DNA of 64,000 nucleotides from JBBROS01 sp965213855 (GCA_965213855.1 CBDCAA010000008.1:1-64000); one strand, 5' to 3'. Shown: positions 17,757 to 29,099, counted from the first letter of the stretch. A program made the numbers and translations. The notes: generated from the sequence alone by a model not told the origin.

Positions 17757-18054
17757 GATGCTCATCCTCCTGAGATCGCGGTGGACATCTCGGCCGAGCC
17801 TGTCATTAGCCGGTCGGAACGACCGACCACCGTCATGAAGCAGGGTAGGGGTCAAGCTCTTTATTATGGGGCTGTATCGAGTCGGCACGACGAACATTGG
17901 AGATGGCTCTGCGTCCGGGACTGCGCATGCGAAGGCTGCTGGTGGCCGCCGCTGCTACATGCGTGCCGTTACATGATTAGTACGGACTGTTAGCGCTCCG
18001 AGGCGCCGAGACAATCAAAAATCCACTCAGCCAGGTCCACTGCAATTTAGGCAC

Positions 18055-18166
18055 GCGGGACGCGCCGACTCACGGGCAAGATCGTCGGGCTAGCGCCCGG
18101 CATCGACCAGATCGACCATCTTGCGGCGGAACTCAGGCGAGTACCCACTCGGGTTTTGGGCATGAC
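18055..18166 (-). pseudogene. N-terminal remnant of an IS3-family OrfA transposase
   Basis: On the minus strand this reads SGYSPEFRRKMVDLVDAGR, a stop, then PDDLARESARPA, the characteristic helix-turn-helix start of IS3-type OrfA (YTPEFRR-MV-LV-AGR). It carries an in-frame stop and the rest is absent. The flanking 17,770-18,050 and 18,170-18,460 stretches show no gene; a 7-bp inverted repeat CTACTTC/GAAGTAG lies at 18308-18329. Confidence 0.6.
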
Positions 18167-18460
18167 GACACCGTTCGCGAAAGGGCCCGGGGTGTCCACC
18201 AATTCGGATCAATCTCAGACGCCCTAGCCCTAAACAGGCGGCTAGCCAACGATGTCACGGGGCTCGCAGCAAGCTTATATAGCGTCAGACTTCACGCGTC
18301 TTCTCACCTACTTCACTCCCACGAAGTAGTAAACACATACATTTTCGAATGCAGGCGCACAATCAAGCTTTGCCTCAGTCGGCATCCCCGGTTCGCGTTG
18401 CCTAGAGATTTGGGTTGTTACCGAGGTGCAATCAGCTATACGCTTAGCGCTCCGCACGAG

Positions 18461-19120
18461 ATGGGCAACATCCATATGTCCGCACATGTCCAGTTTAGTG
18501 GCAAACCCCAGGAACTAATCACATCTGAGGATCAGCTGAACGCTCTCTACGGCTCGAACGAAACGCCGGTCGCGTCGATCAAGGAGATTGCCTACATCTC
18601 CGATCACTACCGTCGCTTCATAGACGTTTCACCGTTCGTGGTGATCGCCACTGCGGGGCCTGAAGGGTTGGACTGTTCCCCGCGGGGCGACGACCCCGGA
18701 TTCGTGCGGGTCGCAGATAAGCATACGGTTATCATTCCGGACCGACGAGGCAACAACCGCATCGATTCGCTCCGAAACCTTGTGCGAGACCCTCGGATAT
18801 CACTGCTGTTCCTGATCCCGGGTGTCGGTCGCACGTTGCGCGTCAATGGACGAGCAGCGATAAGAGCTGACGCCGACCTATGTGCGTCTTTCTCCATCGA
18901 CGGCAAGGCGCCTCGCACCGTCATCGTGGTTACCGCTGAGCGCGTTTACCAGCAGTGTCCGAAAGCGCTTCTGCGTTCAAAGCTCTGGGATCCTTCCCTG
19001 CAAGTTGATGAGCGTTCGCTCCCGAGTACGGGAACAATAATGAAAGCACTTAAGGATGATTTTCCTGGTGAGGAGTTCGACAAGTGTTACGCACCTCGTA
19101 TTAAGGAGAGGCTGTATTAA
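18461..19120 (+). CDS. PPOX-class FMN-binding protein, MSMEG_1061-like
   Basis: 219 residues, or 214 if the ATG at 18476 is used. It matches the pyridoxamine-phosphate-oxidase-like family: HYRRFIDVSPFVVIATAGPEG, then LDCSPRGDDPGFVRV and HTVIIPDRRGNNRIDSLRN (phosphate-binding Arg and Asn residues), and a VNGRAAI strand. These split-barrel flavoproteins reduce or bind small substrates, often with F420 or FMN. The ribosome-binding site is weak for both starts. It stands alone in a zone of remnants. Confidence 0.8.
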   Translation: MGNIHMSAHVQFSGKPQELITSEDQLNALYGSNETPVASIKEIAYISDHYRRFIDVSPFVVIATAGPEGLDCSPRGDDPGFVRVADKHTVIIPDRRGNNRIDSLRNLVRDPRISLLFLIPGVGRTLRVNGRAAIRADADLCASFSIDGKAPRTVIVVTAERVYQQCPKALLRSKLWDPSLQVDERSLPSTGTIMKALKDDFPGEEFDKCYAPRIKERLY

Positions 19121-19220
19121 TCGAGTTTTAAAGGCATGCTGGTTCTGATTCGCACAATGAACATGACGGGAGCAGCTTGGTCGATATGAGTTTCAGGCGG
19201 AAGATGCCTGCTTTCAGGGA

Positions 19221-19286
19221 GCGGCAGTTTGCCGCTCAATGACCCAGTTGGGTTGAAAAGACCCAGTTGGGTTGAAAACTGCCGCT
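19221..19286. repeat. Inverted repeat enclosing a 19-bp tandem duplication (possible recombination site)
   Basis: GCGGCAGTTT at 19221-19230 is matched by AAACTGCCGC at 19277-19286. Between them, GACCCAGTTGGGTTGAAAA occurs twice in tandem at 19241-19259 and 19260-19278. It is 80 bases upstream of a resolvase remnant. Confidence 0.55.
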
Positions 19287-19365
19287 TGACCCCCAGGACC
19301 ACATATCCACCACCTCCCGTTCCAAAGTAGTCGATCCGCTTCCGGCTGGATTGCTGCTGCTCCTA

Positions 19366-19746
19366 GCCGCCGATATGCCGGGCAAGGACGATTTAATGAT
19401 GCGCGTCCACCTGGCGATGGCGCAGAAGTAGCGCGAGCTCATCAGCGAGCGCACACGGGCAGCGCTGGCGGCGGCCAAGGCACGTGGGGCGGTGCTGGGC
19501 GGCGATCGGGGCTATCGGCCGTCAGTGGCGCCGTGTGCGGCAGCGGCGGCCCTTGCGCGCGTCGAGGAGGCGGCGGGGATGGCGCACCGGCTATGGCTAG
19601 AGATCGAGCGCCTAAGGGACGAGGGCGTTTCGACCATGATCGGACTGGCTCGGGCGCTCACGGAGCGCGGCGTCCCGACGCCGCGAGAGGGTCGGGTGTG
19701 GACGCACACCACGGTTGCACGGCTGATGGCGAGGGTGAGCACATGA
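19366..19746 (+). pseudogene. Serine recombinase C-terminal fragment, copy 1 (in-frame TAG at 19429)
   Basis: Starts within the catalytic domain (ADMPGKDDLMMRVHLAMAQK), then TAG, then RELISERTRAALAAAKARGA, the helix E/linker of the resolvase-invertase family, and a C-terminal DNA-binding part with a recombinase helix-turn-helix (GVSTMIGLARALTERGVPTP). The N-terminal half with the catalytic Ser is missing. It is one of three partial copies of the same gene in this window (others at 47355 and 54055), with about 80-90% identity by eye in the shared part. Confidence 0.8.
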
Positions 19747-20014
19747 GACCGCTTTCCATCACACCGCGCCGAAAAGCGGAAGGTTGTTCGCAAGATTGCC
19801 GAGGCGATCATTAGGCGTCCTATCGCTGCATAAATGTGCTAGTCAGAGATCATCACTTGGAAATCAACAGCGCTGGTAGCAGCCTTGCGGGGCAGCCGCT
19901 TAAAGGCCCAGGGCGTTCTGCGTGCGCTCGGCGTGGGACCAGCAAGCGCCGCGCTTGTAGGGCTCGTCGCGGCTGGCGGCCTGGCGCTTGGGAGTGCGCT
20001 ACTTCTGCAGCGGC

Positions 20015-21075
20015 CTAACGTTCCGCTCCTCTCTCGACTTCAGTAGTCTGCAGCTCACCGGTCCACTTTGGCGCCTGGCCGAACCGTCGCTCGAAGGCCA
20101 CCCGAAACCGTTGGCGATTGGTGAAGCCGTAATGCCTGGCGAGCTCAGCTACCGTCTGGCCCGCACAGCCGGCACGCAGCTCTGCACGCACTCGTTCCAA
20201 CCGTATGGCGTGCAGGGCGGCAAGCGGAGTCGTGTCGCGAAACCGCCTGTATGCTGCTTCGAGTGTCCGCACGCTGCATCCTGCCGCCAGGGCCACGTCC
20301 TCCATTCGAATTACATCCGCGGCGTGGGCATGCATAAACCCGTCTGCCCGCCGGACATAGGCCGGAACGCCCGTGTCGGACCCGCTTAACAGCCGGTCCG
20401 TGTAGCTGTTGGGCAAGCCGAGCAGCACTGTCCTCATGAGAAGGTCGTAGAACGATTGAAGTGCCAGCCGATTGGACGCAAGCCCGTCCGGGCGGCCCAG
20501 TTCGGTGGCAAGAAGGCGGAACAGCCCGGCGACGCTCGCCGCCATTCCTCGATCCCAGGCAACGTCAAGTCGAAACAGCAGTGGACGGCGCAGCCGATCG
20601 CCACAATCAGTTGTTCCAAATACTGCTCCAGCGCTGCAGCGTTGAACCACGTGTTGTTGCGTCCGCTGTCGTCGCTCGCGGTCGTGCGCGTGCCTGCGCT
20701 CGCCCGGAATGCCGTGCCGTTGTGGCCGTGGCTGGTCACCTCGCGACCATTCTGCGCAACGGTGAGGCGACCTGTCACCATCCGGTTAAAGCAGTAGGCA
20801 TCAAGCCCGTTGCCGCCGATATCGAGCTGAGTGGCGAACCGGTCACCCACGTTGCAGAGCAGAATAGGACCTACGGCGCACGTTGTATGTCGAACAATTG
20901 GCTCACGGAATGTCTGCCGGAGCAGCCTTAGATCGAGCAGCATGTATCGATACATGTGCATGTTGCTGGCCAGTCGGCGAGTGATGGTGGATGTGGTGTC
21001 CAGCTCCAGCGGATCGTAGACGTCGACCACCTCGGTTGCGCCCTGCAGTGCGATCCGATCCAGTAATCCCGTCAC
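20015..21075 (-). pseudogene. AraC-family transcriptional regulator, frameshifted near 20605
   Basis: From GTG 21075 (after GGGAGGAGG) the N-terminal AraC-binding-like domain reads DRIALQGATEVVDVYDPLEL and continues to NAAALEQYLEQLI. The frame then changes: the other frame continues GDRLRRPLLFRLDVAWDRG and reaches a complete AraC DNA-binding domain (RMEDVALAAGCSVRTLEAAY; ELARHYGFTNRQRFRVAFER) ending at 20015. A single base change near 20600-20612 joins the two. The repaired protein would be about 353 residues. It is divergent from a broken SulP transporter. Confidence 0.75.
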
Positions 21076-21280
21076 GCTGTCGCCTCCTCCCTCTACGCTA
21101 CCCGGCATGAGACGAATCGCGCAACTCGGTACAGATCGCGCAGGAATCTGGGCCAAGCTTGAGCGGCGGGCGTGAATACAGGCTGCGGCGCTGCTACGCC
21201 AGAACTCGAGTTCAGGTGTCGAGGAAGCACACCATGACCGCTTTGTGGACCTACACGACAGCGGTTGAAAGCCGCGCTCT

Positions 21281-23115
21281 GTGACACCGACTCTACCACG
21301 CACTACGGGCATTCGGTATAGCGATGCGGAAGCGCCAGGGAAAAGGGGAGGGCTGCTCCGCCGTGTCGCCGTCATCGTCGCGGCCGGGTTTATATGCGGG
21401 CTGCTCGCCATCGTGCTGGCGATCGGTAACGCAACGCTGCTTGCGTAATTTACTCTGCCGAGCGACCTACCTATTATTGTCGGCGTCGTGTTGTTTGGCG
21501 CGGCGGCGTTGCCAGTTGCCACCGCCTTCCTGAGCCGGATTGCAGGGCAGATCACCACGACGCAGGAGATCTCCGTCGTCGCGCTCGGGGCCGTCGTGGC
21601 GGGGGCTACCGACGCATACCGCGGCAACAGCGACGAGGCTGGCTTCCTGCTAACGCTACTAATAGCGATCGGGCTGACAACACTTGCGACCGGGGTGTTC
21701 ATGTTCACGCTCGGCGCGGCGCGGCTGGGCCGAATGATTCGCTACGTGCCGTTCCCGGTGTTCGGCGGCTTCCTGGCCATCACAGGCTGGTATCTACTTT
21801 CCGGTGGCCTCGACACCGCGTTCGGCTTCCATCTTACGTTCGCAACGCTCGCGGCGCTGACCAATTCGGCTAATCTGTTGAAACTCGGCCTAGTCGTGGC
21901 GTTTGTCGCGATCGTCGAGAGCTTCAATTCGCGCTTTCCCTCTGGGTTGTTCCTGCCAGCCGCGGTGAGCGGCGTAATCCTGCTGTTCAATCTCGTGGTC
22001 CTCTGGACGGGCGTCTCGCACTTGGAACTGCAGCGGCTGGGTTGGATAATAGCGGTGCCCGCGAGCGGCATCTCGTGGCCGCCGGTCACGCTAGCGGCCG
22101 TGAACGGAATCGAGTGGCAGGCGGTCGGCGCGGGCCTGGCCTATGCGCCATTCGTCGTGCTCGTGACGACGGCAGCAGCTATGATGAACGTGAGCGGTAT
22201 TGAAATCGAGTTGAACGGCGATATTGATCTTGACGGCGAGTTGCGCTCGATGGGGGTCGGCAACATCGCGGCGGGACTTGTGGGCGGCATCGCCGGCTTT
22301 CCGGGTGTATCCAGCACCCTGCTAGCGGTCCGCATGGGAGCCGCCGAGGCGGCGACGGGTGTCGCGGCGGGCGCGGTAACCTTGACCGCGCTCGCTTTCG
22401 CCCAGCAACTGCTCGGTGTGGTGCCAGCGCCACTGCTGGGCGCCCTGCTCGCATGGCTGGGCATGTCACTGCTGATCGATTGGGTCATCAAGCCGCTGCG
22501 GACCCTGCAAAGGCGAGAGCATGCCATCATCCTGCTAATCCTTGCGGTCAGCATTGTCGCTGGCTCCCGTCCGGGATAGTGGCGGGCATATTGGCAGCGT
22601 TAGTGCTATTCGTGTTCGAGTACAGTCGCATCGACAGCGTCCAGTTTATCGCGAGCGGCAAGGCGCTCAGCCGGCCAATCCAACTCGCCGACGACACTGC
22701 TATGGAACGGCTTGGTGACACTGCCCTCGTTGTCCGGCTGTCCGGTTTCATCTTTTTCGGTTTAAGTGATCACGTCGTCCAACGAATTCGGAAGCGGTTG
22801 GCGGCGCCAGCGACCAGCAGGGTACAGGTGGTCATCGTCGATTTACACCGGGTCTCCGGCATCGACTCGTCTGCCATTATGAGTTTCAGCCGCCTGGCCC
22901 GGCTGGCGAGGCGGCTCGACAAATCAATAGCTTTAGCCGGACTCGGCGACCCCATTGCAGAGCGCTTCCGCATCGGCGGCGTCGACCTTGCCGCCTCGCC
23001 ATTTCACCGTGAGCCGACGGTCGCTACTGCCGCAACCTGGGCGTTAGAGAGATCCAGTTCGAAATCCCGATGCAGCGCTTCTCTCCGGGCCGGGCTTGAC
23101 CTAACCTGCATGTGA
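21281..23115 (+). pseudogene. SulP-family anion transporter with STAS domain, one in-frame stop and one frameshift
   Basis: From GTG 21281 the frame reads RRVAVIVAAGFICGLLAI, meets TAA at 21446, then continues with LPIIVGVVLFGAAALPVATA and ten or so membrane segments (GGFLAITGWYLLSGGLDTAF; GGIAGFPGVSSTLLAVRMG) to 22579. After a frame change near 22560 the other frame gives PSGIVAGILAALVLFVFEYS and a STAS domain (VQVVIVDLHRVSGIDSSAIM) to 23115. Together these form a complete SulP protein of about 610 residues interrupted twice. The N-terminal lesion alone would block full-length translation unless an internal start such as TTG 21488 is used. Confidence 0.8.
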
Positions 23116-23134
23116 GCATCAGGACTTGAGATCC

Positions 23135-23752
23135 GTGGTCGAGCCATCGCTTCTTCTGACTTTCGTTGTCACCTCGTTGCTGCTGATGATCCTTCCTGGG
23201 CCGAATGTCGCATTGATCGTGGCGAACAGCGTTGGCCAGGGAACTCGCGCAGGTTTGCTGACGGTAGTCGGCACGTCGTCCGCCGGTGCATTGCTGTTGA
23301 TCCTAGCGGGTGTGGGGTTGACGGCGATGCTGACGACCGTCGCCGAATGGGTCGAGTGGATCCGCTGGGTCGGCGTCTTCTACCTTGTGTATCTCGGCGT
23401 CACCCAGTGGCGTGCCGAGCCGGTGGACCTGGTGCAGCAGCCGGCGGCTACGCGGTCAGCTGCCTGGCTCTGCGGCCGAGGTGCATTGATGTCTCTCACC
23501 AATCCAAAGACCCTCGTGTTCTACGCAGCTTTCCTTCCACAATTCATCGACCCCGCGCGGAGAGTCGGCCCCCAACTGGCCGAGTTGGGGGGCGATTGGT
23601 TCGTCCTTGGGGCCATTAACGACACGACATGGGCAGTGCTCGCCGGACGCTTGCGTCCTTTCCTGGCCACCCGTGGCCGCCTCCGCAACCGTGTCTCCGG
23701 AAGCTTGATGATGGGCGCCGGCGTCGGTCTAGCACTGTCGCGTCGCACGTGA
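23135..23752 (+). CDS. LysE/RhtB-family amino-acid exporter
   Basis: 205 residues from GTG 23135, or 208 from TTG 23126. The N-terminus has the family signature (LLLMILPGPNVALIVANSVG), and a central SLTNPKTLVFYAAFLPQF. Six hydrophobic segments are expected; five or six are visible. It exports amino acids or analogues such as homoserine lactone, driven by the proton gradient. The segment after residue 155 is more basic than usual (RLRPFLATRGRLRN) but this loop varies in the family. It follows the SulP remnant by 20 bases. Confidence 0.8.
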   Translation: MVEPSLLLTFVVTSLLLMILPGPNVALIVANSVGQGTRAGLLTVVGTSSAGALLLILAGVGLTAMLTTVAEWVEWIRWVGVFYLVYLGVTQWRAEPVDLVQQPAATRSAAWLCGRGALMSLTNPKTLVFYAAFLPQFIDPARRVGPQLAELGGDWFVLGAINDTTWAVLAGRLRPFLATRGRLRNRVSGSLMMGAGVGLALSRRT

Positions 23753-23839
23753 GAAGTCGAGTTTTGAAGGTCTACCGGCAGCAGCGAACGCGAGCTGACA
23801 ACAAGCTTGTGCCTGCCGTGTCCGGCCAAGGCCGTGGAC

Positions 23840-24030
23840 GCATTGGTGTGCGACTTGCCACATGGCAAGTTTCTTGCAAATCAGCGCAGGTCGTGTTGGT
23901 CAGCGATACAGGCACCGGCAAGACGCACCTGGACATGGCGATCGCCCGCGCCTGTCTTCGCGACGGCACCCGGGGCGGGTTCTGCAACGTCGCCGACCTC
24001 GCAAACCGGCCAGAGGCAGACTCTATCCGG
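23840..24030 (+). pseudogene. IstB remnant from a second IS21-like element
   Basis: VVLVSDTGTGKTHLDMAIAR, then ACLRDGTRGGFCNVADLANR, is the Walker A region of an IstB-type ATPase that differs from the intact copy at 9094. Just upstream, another frame reads DLPHGKFLANQR, so there is a frameshift near 23885. Nothing of the Walker B part or of istA is seen. The following 24,030-24,450 holds nothing I recognise. Confidence 0.7.
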
Positions 24031-24451
24031 CCGGCGAGGCCGGACGGCCATGGAATGCCAGAATGGTCCGCGATCTGTCCTTTGAAGCGGCATGCGCGGT
24101 GCAATGTCAGAAACACGCGTCTCAACCAACCGTAACGGCGGCATGCCGATGCCGTTCGCAAGCAATTAGAGAGCATCCCATGCCGGGTCCGCGCAATCAA
24201 AGGTTGAACATGGATCATTCGGCAGCCCAATGCCCACTGTTAATCGTAAAATTCCCGAGGTAGAGAACGGCCAAGTTGAAACATGCTCTAGCCGGAGGAA
24301 CGAAGGTTTCGAAGTAGTCAGTGAGCGCCTTAAACACGCGCAATAGGACAACCCTACCTAATCGTGAACTCCGCGCATGGCCGGGGCATATTGCTGCATC
24401 AGCCGTGCCGCAATACGACATGGTTCTCGGGAGTGAATAGGGCAACCCGCG

Positions 24452-24637
24452 ATGAAGCATGCGATCACACTACGGATCGACGAGGACCACTTGTCGGCCG
24501 CTCGAAGTCGCATGAATGCAGAGTAGCGGACACTGGCCAGCTTTGTCGAAACGGGTCTCGAGCGTCCTATCGCCGGAGTTGCTGAGCCAGGGAAGCATGC
24601 GGTGCTGCCGGTCGCCGCTCAATCCGGTGCCAAGTAG
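24452..24637 (+). pseudogene. Small ribbon-helix-helix antitoxin-like gene with an amber codon
   Basis: ATG 24452 gives KHAITLRIDEDHLSAARSRM, then NAE, TAG at 24524, and in the same frame RTLASFVETGLERPIAGVAE up to TAG 24635. A beta strand ITLRID followed by two helices and a TLASFVE stretch is the pattern of VapB/RHH antitoxins (about 60-70 residues). The TAG replaces what is usually Asn or a polar residue in AEN-RTLASF. No toxin gene follows; kaiC starts 23 bases later. Confidence 0.5.
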
Positions 24638-24660
24638 ACCACCAATCGTAGGGCAACCAC

Positions 24661-26296
<1,636 letters not shown>

Positions 26297-26298
26297 CC

Positions 26299-26643
26299 AT
26301 GGACAGCGCCGCTTACGTGCCCCCCGTCGGCGACGGGAGGTCCAACGTCGATCCTGGCACTTACAACCTTCGGCTCTACGTCGCCGGCCAGACCCCCAAG
26401 TCGCTGACTGCCATTGCGAACCTCAAGCGCATCTGCGAGGAACACCTTGCGGGACGTTACACCATCGAGGTCGTGGACCTGCTGGTCACGCCCCAGCTTG
26501 CTGCCGGCGACCAGATCGTCGCGTTGCCGACCTTGGTGCGGCATCTGCCGGCCCCGCTCATCCGCATCATCGGCAACCTGTCGGACACCGAACGGGTTCT
26601 CGTTGGCCTGGACATCCGGCCGAAAGGCGCGGCGGCTTCGTGA
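26299..26643 (+). CDS. kaiB: KaiB-like protein 1
   Basis: 114 residues. The thioredoxin-like KaiB fold is evident: YNLRLYVAGQTPKSLTAIAN, CEEHLAGRYTIEVVDLL, and the conserved IVALPTLVRHLPAPLIRIIG with the cis-Pro, then SDTERVLVGLDI. KaiB proteins bind KaiC hexamers or other partners in clock or stress-signalling circuits. The ATG lies 2 bases after the kaiC stop; its own stop overlaps the next kaiB. About 20 N-terminal residues precede the fold. Confidence 0.92.
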   Translation: MDSAAYVPPVGDGRSNVDPGTYNLRLYVAGQTPKSLTAIANLKRICEEHLAGRYTIEVVDLLVTPQLAAGDQIVALPTLVRHLPAPLIRIIGNLSDTERVLVGLDIRPKGAAAS

Positions 26644-26960
26644 TGGACAATCCTGACGAGCCCATCGCCGCCCAAGGAACCTACAAGCTGAGGTTGTTCA
26701 TAACTGGGTCGACGCCCCGGTCGACCCGGGCGATCGCAAACATGCACCGCATTTGCGAGGAGAATCTTAAAGGCCGCTACAGCCTCGAGGTGATCGACGT
26801 CTACTACGATCCAGAAGCGACCAAGGACATGCAGATCATCGCCACGCCTACTTTGGTGAGGATACTTCCCGAGCCGCTGCGGCGCATCATCGGCGACCTG
26901 TCAGATGAAGAGAGGGTCCTCGCCGGACTGGACCTTGCCCCGTCCAGGTCGGCGTCATGA
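26643..26960 (+). CDS. kaiB: KaiB-like protein 2
   Basis: 105 residues, about half identical to the first KaiB in the core (YKLRLFITGSTPRSTRAIAN; IIATPTLVRILPEPLRRIIG; SDEERVLAGLDL). The differences lie mainly in residues 50-65, where it reads DVYYDPEATKDMQ instead of DLLVTPQLAAGDQ. It overlaps both neighbours (TGATG at 26641, ATGA at 26957), so the operon is tightly coupled. A tandem kaiB pair between kaiC and a histidine kinase is a known arrangement in alphaproteobacteria. Confidence 0.92.
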   Translation: MDNPDEPIAAQGTYKLRLFITGSTPRSTRAIANMHRICEENLKGRYSLEVIDVYYDPEATKDMQIIATPTLVRILPEPLRRIIGDLSDEERVLAGLDLAPSRSAS

Positions 26961-29062
26961 GGCAGCCGATCCAGGCGCGCATCCAGGCGATCGCGGCCCT
27001 GTCCGCAGACGAGTTGCGGGCGCGGCTCTTGGAAGCCGAGGAGACGATCGACGCTATCCGCGACGGCGACGTCGACGCGGTGGTAGTTGGCGGCCCGGCT
27101 GGGCAGCAGGTCTACACGCTCGAGAATGCCGATCGGCCGTATCGCGTGCTGATCGAGCAGATGCAGGAGGGGGCGGTCACCTTGAGCGGGGATGGTATAA
27201 TCCTCTATGCCAATCAGCGCTTCGGCGCGATCGCCCGCCATCGCCTAGAGAACTTGATTGGTAGCCCGATCGACCGTTTCTTCGTTGGCCCCGACGCGGA
27301 CGCCTTGAAACGTAGGCTGGAGCGGCTCGACGGCTCGGGCGGTGACGACGAGCTGACGCTGCGCGCGGCGGACGGGACGGAGGTGCCGGTCAATCTGTCG
27401 CTGGTTGATCTCATCGCCGAGCCGGGGGCGCCTCGGGTAGTGTGCGGGGTCGTCACCGACCTTACCAATAACCGGCGGCGCGGCGACGAACTGGCAGCGG
27501 CCAATGCACGGCTGGCAGCCGAGATCGCGGAACGCCGCCTTGCCGAGAACAGCTTGCAGCTGGCGCTGGACTCTGTGGGCATGGGGAATTGGCATCTCGA
27601 CCTGTCCACCAGGGTGGCTCGGCGCTCGCTCCGCCATGACCAAATCTTCGGTTATCCCGAAGGCCTTGCAGACTGGACCCTGGCGCAGGCGGTGGAGCAT
27701 TTCATTCCGGAGGACCGCGACGCCGTCGCCGCGGCATTCGCGCGCGGCGAGGTTTCGGGCTCGCTCGATTTCGAGCATCGGATACGGCGTGCCAGCGACG
27801 GCGCCGTCCGCAGTCTTCGCGTGGAGGGCCGCACATACATCGTCGATGGCGAGCCGGTCCGCATCGCCGGGATCGTGACCGACGTGACCGACCAGCGCCT
27901 GCTCGAAGAGCAACTGCGGCAGTCGCAAAAGATGGAGGCGGTCGGCCAGTTGACGGGAGGTCTTGCGCACGACTTCAACAACTTGCTCACCGGAATCTCC
28001 GGCAGTCTCGAGTTGCTTCAGACCCGGGTGACGCAGGGTCGGCTGGACGAAATCGATCGCTACGTCTCTGCGGCCCAGGGCGCCGCAAAACGTGCCGCCG
28101 CTTTGACCCATCGCTTGCTGGCGTTTTCCCGGAGACAGTTGCTGGACCCGAAGTCGACGGATGCCAACCGGCTAATCGTCGGCATGGAGGAGCTCATCCG
28201 CCGCACCATTGGCCCTGCCGTCACGCTCGAGGTGATCGCGAGCGGCGGGCTGTGGACTACGCTGGTCGACCCGAACCAGCTTGAGAATGCTTTGCTCAAC
28301 CTGGCCATCAACGCACGCGATGCGATGCCCGATGGCGGGCGTCTGACGATCGAGGCCGGCAACAAGTGGCTGGACGAGAGGAGCGCGCGACAGCGTGATC
28401 TTTCGCCTGGGCAATACGTCTCAATCTGCGTCAGTGACACCGGCAGCGGCATGTCGCCCGACGTGATCGAGCGCGCGTTCGATCCATTCTTCACCACGAA
28501 ACCGATCGGCATGGGCACCGGCCTCGGCCTGTCCATGATCTACGGCTTTGCGCGGCAGTCTGGCGGCCAAGCGCGCATCTATTCGGAGATCGGCAGCGGC
28601 ACGACAGTTTGCCTGTACTTGCCCCGACACCATGGACAGCATGAGTCGGCCGGTGACGAGGCTCCTGACGCGGAACGTGCGCCGCGAGCCGAGCAGGGTG
28701 AGACCGTGCTGGTGGTTGATGACGAGCCGACTGTCAGGATGTTGGTGACCGAGGTTCTGGAGGAACTCGGCTACACGGCAATCGAGGCGTCCGACGGAGT
28801 TGCCGGCCTCAAGGTCATCCAGTCGGACGTGAGGCTTGACCTTCTGATCACAGATGTAGGCCTGCCTGGGGGGATGAGCGGCCGGCAGCTTGCGGATGTC
28901 GGGCGGGCGTCGCGCCCGGATCTGAAGGTGCTTTTCATCACCGGTTTTGCCGAGAACGCGGTTCTCAGCCATGGCCACTTGGAAATCGGCATGCACGTGC
29001 TCACCAAGCCTTTCTCCCTCGTCGGGCTCGCCCGGCGGATCAAGGACCTTGTCAACGGTTAA
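26957..29062 (+). CDS. PAS-containing hybrid histidine kinase of the kai operon
   Basis: 701 residues, apparently soluble. Order: N-terminal helix, PAS 1 (about 60-170, EQMQEGAVTLSGDGIILYAN), short coiled coil, PAS 2 (about 185-310, with a PAC-like end GIVTDVTDQRLLEEQLRQSQ), HisKA with phospho-His in GGLAHDFNNLLTGISG (about 330), HATPase with N box NLAINARDAMPDGG, G1 DTGSGM and G2 GTGLGLSM, and a C-terminal receiver (about 585-700) with VDDEP, phospho-Asp in LLITDVGLPG and Lys in VLTKPFS. It is probably the output or input kinase of the Kai module. The start overlaps kaiB 2 by 4 bases. Confidence 0.9.
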   Translation: MRQPIQARIQAIAALSADELRARLLEAEETIDAIRDGDVDAVVVGGPAGQQVYTLENADRPYRVLIEQMQEGAVTLSGDGIILYANQRFGAIARHRLENLIGSPIDRFFVGPDADALKRRLERLDGSGGDDELTLRAADGTEVPVNLSLVDLIAEPGAPRVVCGVVTDLTNNRRRGDELAAANARLAAEIAERRLAENSLQLALDSVGMGNWHLDLSTRVARRSLRHDQIFGYPEGLADWTLAQAVEHFIPEDRDAVAAAFARGEVSGSLDFEHRIRRASDGAVRSLRVEGRTYIVDGEPVRIAGIVTDVTDQRLLEEQLRQSQKMEAVGQLTGGLAHDFNNLLTGISGSLELLQTRVTQGRLDEIDRYVSAAQGAAKRAAALTHRLLAFSRRQLLDPKSTDANRLIVGMEELIRRTIGPAVTLEVIASGGLWTTLVDPNQLENALLNLAINARDAMPDGGRLTIEAGNKWLDERSARQRDLSPGQYVSICVSDTGSGMSPDVIERAFDPFFTTKPIGMGTGLGLSMIYGFARQSGGQARIYSEIGSGTTVCLYLPRHHGQHESAGDEAPDAERAPRAEQGETVLVVDDEPTVRMLVTEVLEELGYTAIEASDGVAGLKVIQSDVRLDLLITDVGLPGGMSGRQLADVGRASRPDLKVLFITGFAENAVLSHGHLEIGMHVLTKPFSLVGLARRIKDLVNG

Positions 29063-29099
29063 ACGGAATGATGCGCGCCGCTGCCAGGCCTCAAGACCA

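Noticed and set aside
16758..17993. 411-codon open frame on the plus strand
   Set aside because: It is the antisense of the methyltransferase gene and shows no family motif.
19860..20044. Hydrophobic frame (ALVGLVAAGGLALGSALLLQ) on the plus strand
   Set aside because: No start codon or ribosome-binding site and no recognised family; it may be a membrane-protein scrap but I cannot support it.
20434..21708. 424-codon minus-strand frame taken as one gene
   Set aside because: Only the part after GTG 21075 is AraC-like; the upstream part is opposite the SulP gene and the downstream end is a frameshift product.
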